Program-made: the position numbers and the translations under genes
Shown here: one piece after another, positions 4,556 to 6,568 of the stretch
Layout of the letters: each line of letters opens with the position of its first letter
How positions within the stretch are numbered: the first letter of the stretch is position 1
From: RZYP01 sp964386405
GTDB lineage: Bacteria; Bacillota; Negativicutes; Acidaminococcales; Acidaminococcaceae
Assembly: GCA_964386405.1 (NCBI GenBank)
Contig: CAYLRW010000072.1
Coordinates: 1-6,568 of the forward strand
Reading direction: 5' to 3'
DNA length: 6,568 bases
The notes under the pieces: generated by a model
What the model saw: the letters and a program-made list of their open reading frames with translations, nothing else
What the model was told of the DNA's origin: nothing
The model's database searches: none

Positions 4556-5863
4556 ATGAAATTGGTGCTTATTTTTATAATGGCACTGTTAAACGGCTTT
4601 TTCGTTATGGCGGAATACTCACTTGTACGAATCAGAAAAAGCAGGCTGGAAGAATTAATTCAACAAGGTAATGGACGTGCCAAGGCAGTCTTGGAAATGA
4701 CGCTGTCTTTAGACACTTATCTCAGTGCGACTCAGATGGGAATAACGATTGCTTCTCTGGCTCTTGGCTGGCTGGGAGGACCTTTTTTGGTTGAATTACT
4801 GCATGGTCTTATTGGCACGGAATACTTTGAACCATGGTCTGTACATGTGGCCTCCGTGTTTCTGACTATCTTTGTGCTTGTTTTTGTTCATGTCGTTTTC
4901 GGTGAATTGGTACCAAGAGCTATTGCTTTGGGCAAAGTTGAAAAAATTGCAATGGCTGTTTCACGACCGCTTAATCTTTTTTATGTTTTAACCTTTCCTT
5001 TAGTGGTTATTTTCAGCAGAGTTTCACGTGCTGTTTTGCAGTTATTGGGTATTGAATCCGTCCAAAAAGAAGATATTGCCCATTCGGAAGATGAACTGCG
5101 TATGATTGTAAGCGCGAGTGAGCGCGGCGGTGTGCTTGACCACATGGAAAGCCGTCTGATTGATAATGTTTTTGATTTTGCTGACCGTGTTGCGCGTGAG
5201 GTTATGGTGCCACGTCAAGATATGGTTTGTTTGTTTGCGGATGATAGCTTGTCTGACAACATGAAAGTTGTGAAAGAAACCGGTCACACTCGTTACCCGT
5301 TATGCCTGGAAGACAAAGATCATACAATCGGTATTATTCATATACGAGATTTGATGGACTTGAATGGAAAAAGTGATGACTACGATTTGCGTAATGTTAT
5401 GCGCGAAATAGTTGTTGTTCCTGAGGGTATGTCAATAGCAAAAATTCTGCAGACATTGCAGAAAAAACATATTCAGATGGCTGTTGTTGCTGATGAATAT
5501 GGAGGCACAGCTGGTCTTGTTACCATGGAGGATTTGTTGGAAGAAATTGTTGGTGACATCCAGGATGAACATGATCAGGAGGAACCAGATATTTCGCGTT
5601 TACCTGATGGTTCCTATGAGTTCGACGGTCTTGTCCTGTTGGATGATGTCAGCGATCTTTTAAACATTGAATTTGATGAACCAGAAGAGGATACTATTGG
5701 TGGGTTTGTCTTTGGACTTTTAGGCAGAAGGCCAGAAGTTGGGGATATAGTTATGGCAGAGGGGTATGCATTTGAAGTTCTACGCGCTGCCGGATTCAGA
5801 GTTGAAAGGGTCAAAGTTAAGCATTTTGCTCCTGAAGGTGTGAAAAAAACAGATAATGAATAA
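4556..5863 (+). CDS. CNNM/CorC-family membrane protein with CBS domains ("hemolysin family", UPF0053)
   Basis: The span is from ATG 4556 (435 residues), the first conventional start; ATA 4526 would add ten residues (445) and is better supported by the SD. Numbering from ATG: four hydrophobic segments, near 1-20 (with the family signature LLNGFF.MAE), 62-82, 97-118 and 138-160, form the DUF21/CNNM membrane domain. It contains the motif GELVPRAIA (116-124), where the family usually has lysine after the proline. A CBS pair follows (about 220-280 and 285-340, with DEYGGTAGLVTMEDLLEEIVGDI), then a CorC_HlyC domain (about 350-425). Relatives are magnesium or cobalt transporters or efflux proteins whose CBS domains bind nucleotides; calling it a hemolysin is historical. 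A divalent-cation role is likely but unproven. It has its own promoter, and its last eight bases overlap recO. Confidence 0.93.
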   Translation: MKLVLIFIMALLNGFFVMAEYSLVRIRKSRLEELIQQGNGRAKAVLEMTLSLDTYLSATQMGITIASLALGWLGGPFLVELLHGLIGTEYFEPWSVHVASVFLTIFVLVFVHVVFGELVPRAIALGKVEKIAMAVSRPLNLFYVLTFPLVVIFSRVSRAVLQLLGIESVQKEDIAHSEDELRMIVSASERGGVLDHMESRLIDNVFDFADRVAREVMVPRQDMVCLFADDSLSDNMKVVKETGHTRYPLCLEDKDHTIGIIHIRDLMDLNGKSDDYDLRNVMREIVVVPEGMSIAKILQTLQKKHIQMAVVADEYGGTAGLVTMEDLLEEIVGDIQDEHDQEEPDISRLPDGSYEFDGLVLLDDVSDLLNIEFDEPEEDTIGGFVFGLLGRRPEVGDIVMAEGYAFEVLRAAGFRVERVKVKHFAPEGVKKTDNE

Positions 5864-6568
5864 AGAAGCTTATCAGGACGAGATTATAATCTTAAGAGTG
5901 AAAGATTGGCAGACTGCGGATAAATACGCAGTCTGTTTTTCACGTGACCATGGCAAGATATCATTTATAGCTTATGGTGCCAGATATGGTAAGTCTAACG
6001 GTGGCAGGCTGATCCAGCCTTTTAATCAGCTTTCGGCAAAACTTATTGGCGGCAGGCGTTTCGACACACTACAGCAGTGCGAGCTAGGTGTTTTGCCGAA
6101 GACAATGGATATAATGGGGTTGGCTTACGCGGCTGTCATAGCTGAGGCTGTGGAAAATCTGACGGAGGATTACTCGCCCCAGGAAGAGATTTTTGTGCTA
6201 TTACAACAAGCACTGGTCTTGCTTAGCAGTCATAATAAAAGGCTCGTTGTTGTCAGCTCTTTGTGCAAATTACTGAGTTTGTGCGGGTTTGACCCCGAAC
6301 TTGAAGTTTGTACGACCTGCCATGAGAAAATTGAAGGAGATGCTTATTTCAGCACTGTACAGGGCGGCGTTGTCTGTGATCATTGCAGTACGGGCGTTGA
6401 ACTGCCTTTTGCAGTTGGTACACGTGAGTTGATGTTAAAATTACAGCGCCTGGACTTTGAAAATCCTGAGAAATTCGTAGTTCGTGGTGCAGATCTGATG
6501 CAGCTTGAGCAAACATTATATAAATTCCTGGTTTATCAAACGGATAAGCCTCTTGTCAGCTTACAGTT
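5856..6568 (+). CDS. recO: DNA repair protein RecO (3' end beyond window)
   Basis: ATG 5856 opens a frame that runs to the window edge without a stop, giving 237 residues of a protein usually about 240-260 long, so little is missing. The N-terminal OB-fold region (1-80) carries the typical opening YQDEIIILRVKDWQTADKY and GKISFIAYGAR. The helical domain has the zinc-finger cysteines CTTC (152, 155) and CDHC (174, 177). RecO binds single-stranded DNA and SSB and, with RecR, loads RecA at gaps in the RecFOR pathway. Its ATG lies inside the end of the upstream gene (overlap 5856-5863). The nearest SD-like AAGGTG (5835-5840) is 15 bases away, so initiation probably depends on coupling to ribosomes finishing the CNNM gene. 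A terminator-like hairpin lies within codons 19-29. An era-recO neighbourhood is usual in Firmicutes. Confidence 0.95.
   Translation, partial: MNKEAYQDEIIILRVKDWQTADKYAVCFSRDHGKISFIAYGARYGKSNGGRLIQPFNQLSAKLIGGRRFDTLQQCELGVLPKTMDIMGLAYAAVIAEAVENLTEDYSPQEEIFVLLQQALVLLSSHNKRLVVVSSLCKLLSLCGFDPELEVCTTCHEKIEGDAYFSTVQGGVVCDHCSTGVELPFAVGTRELMLKLQRLDFENPEKFVVRGADLMQLEQTLYKFLVYQTDKPLVSLQ
5910..5940 (+). terminator. Terminator-like hairpin with U-tract, inside the recO coding sequence
   Basis: CAGACTGCG (5910-5918) pairs perfectly with CGCAGTCTG (5927-5935) around the eight-base loop GATAAATA, and five T follow at once (5936-5940). Two G-T pairs (5909/5936, 5908/5937) could extend the stem. Six of nine pairs are G-C. 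This has the form of a Rho-independent terminator, 47 bases after the CNNM stop codon. It lies within recO codons 19-29, so ribosomes translating recO would cover it. Whether it terminates transcription in the cell is unknown. Confidence 0.6.

Noticed and set aside
1..6568. Search for mobile elements, CRISPR arrays, long direct or inverted repeats and integration scars next to the tRNA
   Set aside because: None seen by eye. The tRNA flank holds only divergent promoters, and all genes are ordinary chromosomal genes with similar codon use.

Overview
The window is a stretch of bacterial housekeeping chromosome, most likely from an anaerobic Firmicute. The order phoH-ybeY-cdd-era-(CNNM/CorC protein)-recO is a Firmicutes arrangement, Shine-Dalgarno (SD) sites are strong, and codon use is moderately AT-rich. 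The protein sequences feel closest to Negativicutes; that is an impression from memory, not a search result.

Layout. The left edge (1-52, minus) holds the 5' two-thirds of a tRNA-Val(GAC) gene, driven by a perfect-consensus promoter at 65-94. Divergent from it, an alpha/beta hydrolase of unknown substrate (221-973) has its own promoter region. A second promoter (977-1005) probably starts a plus-strand operon: a cyclophilin-type peptidyl-prolyl isomerase lipoprotein (1039-1593), PhoH ATPase (1625-2626), the rRNA-maturation endonuclease YbeY (2623-3108), cytidine deaminase (3122-3514) and the ribosome-assembly GTPase Era (from about 3529 to 4440). A further promoter (4450-4478) precedes a four-helix CNNM/CorC-family membrane protein with CBS domains (to 5863). 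RecO begins inside the end of that gene (5856) and runs off the right edge. All genes from 221 onward are on the plus strand and tightly packed, and no stretch over 300 bases lacks a gene.

How the genes work together. YbeY and Era both act on 16S rRNA maturation and 30S assembly, and PhoH is their usual neighbour. Cytidine deaminase serves pyrimidine salvage, and RecO serves RecFOR recombinational repair. The lipoprotein isomerase probably helps fold proteins outside the cytoplasmic membrane. The CNNM protein probably handles divalent cations. Compared with the Bacillus-type order, the HD-domain protein YqfF/PgpH and diacylglycerol/undecaprenol kinase DgkA are absent from between these genes.

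The most interesting signals are translational and transcriptional. (1) era and the CNNM gene each have a good SD whose spacing and frame point to an ATA codon as initiator (3538 and 4526), while the nearest ATG/GTG starts fit poorly. (2) A perfect 9-bp stem followed by five T lies inside the recO coding sequence (5910-5940), like an intrinsic terminator about 50 bases into the gene. (3) Two other genes (isomerase and phoH) appear to use TTG starts. No mobile element, CRISPR array or foreign island is visible.
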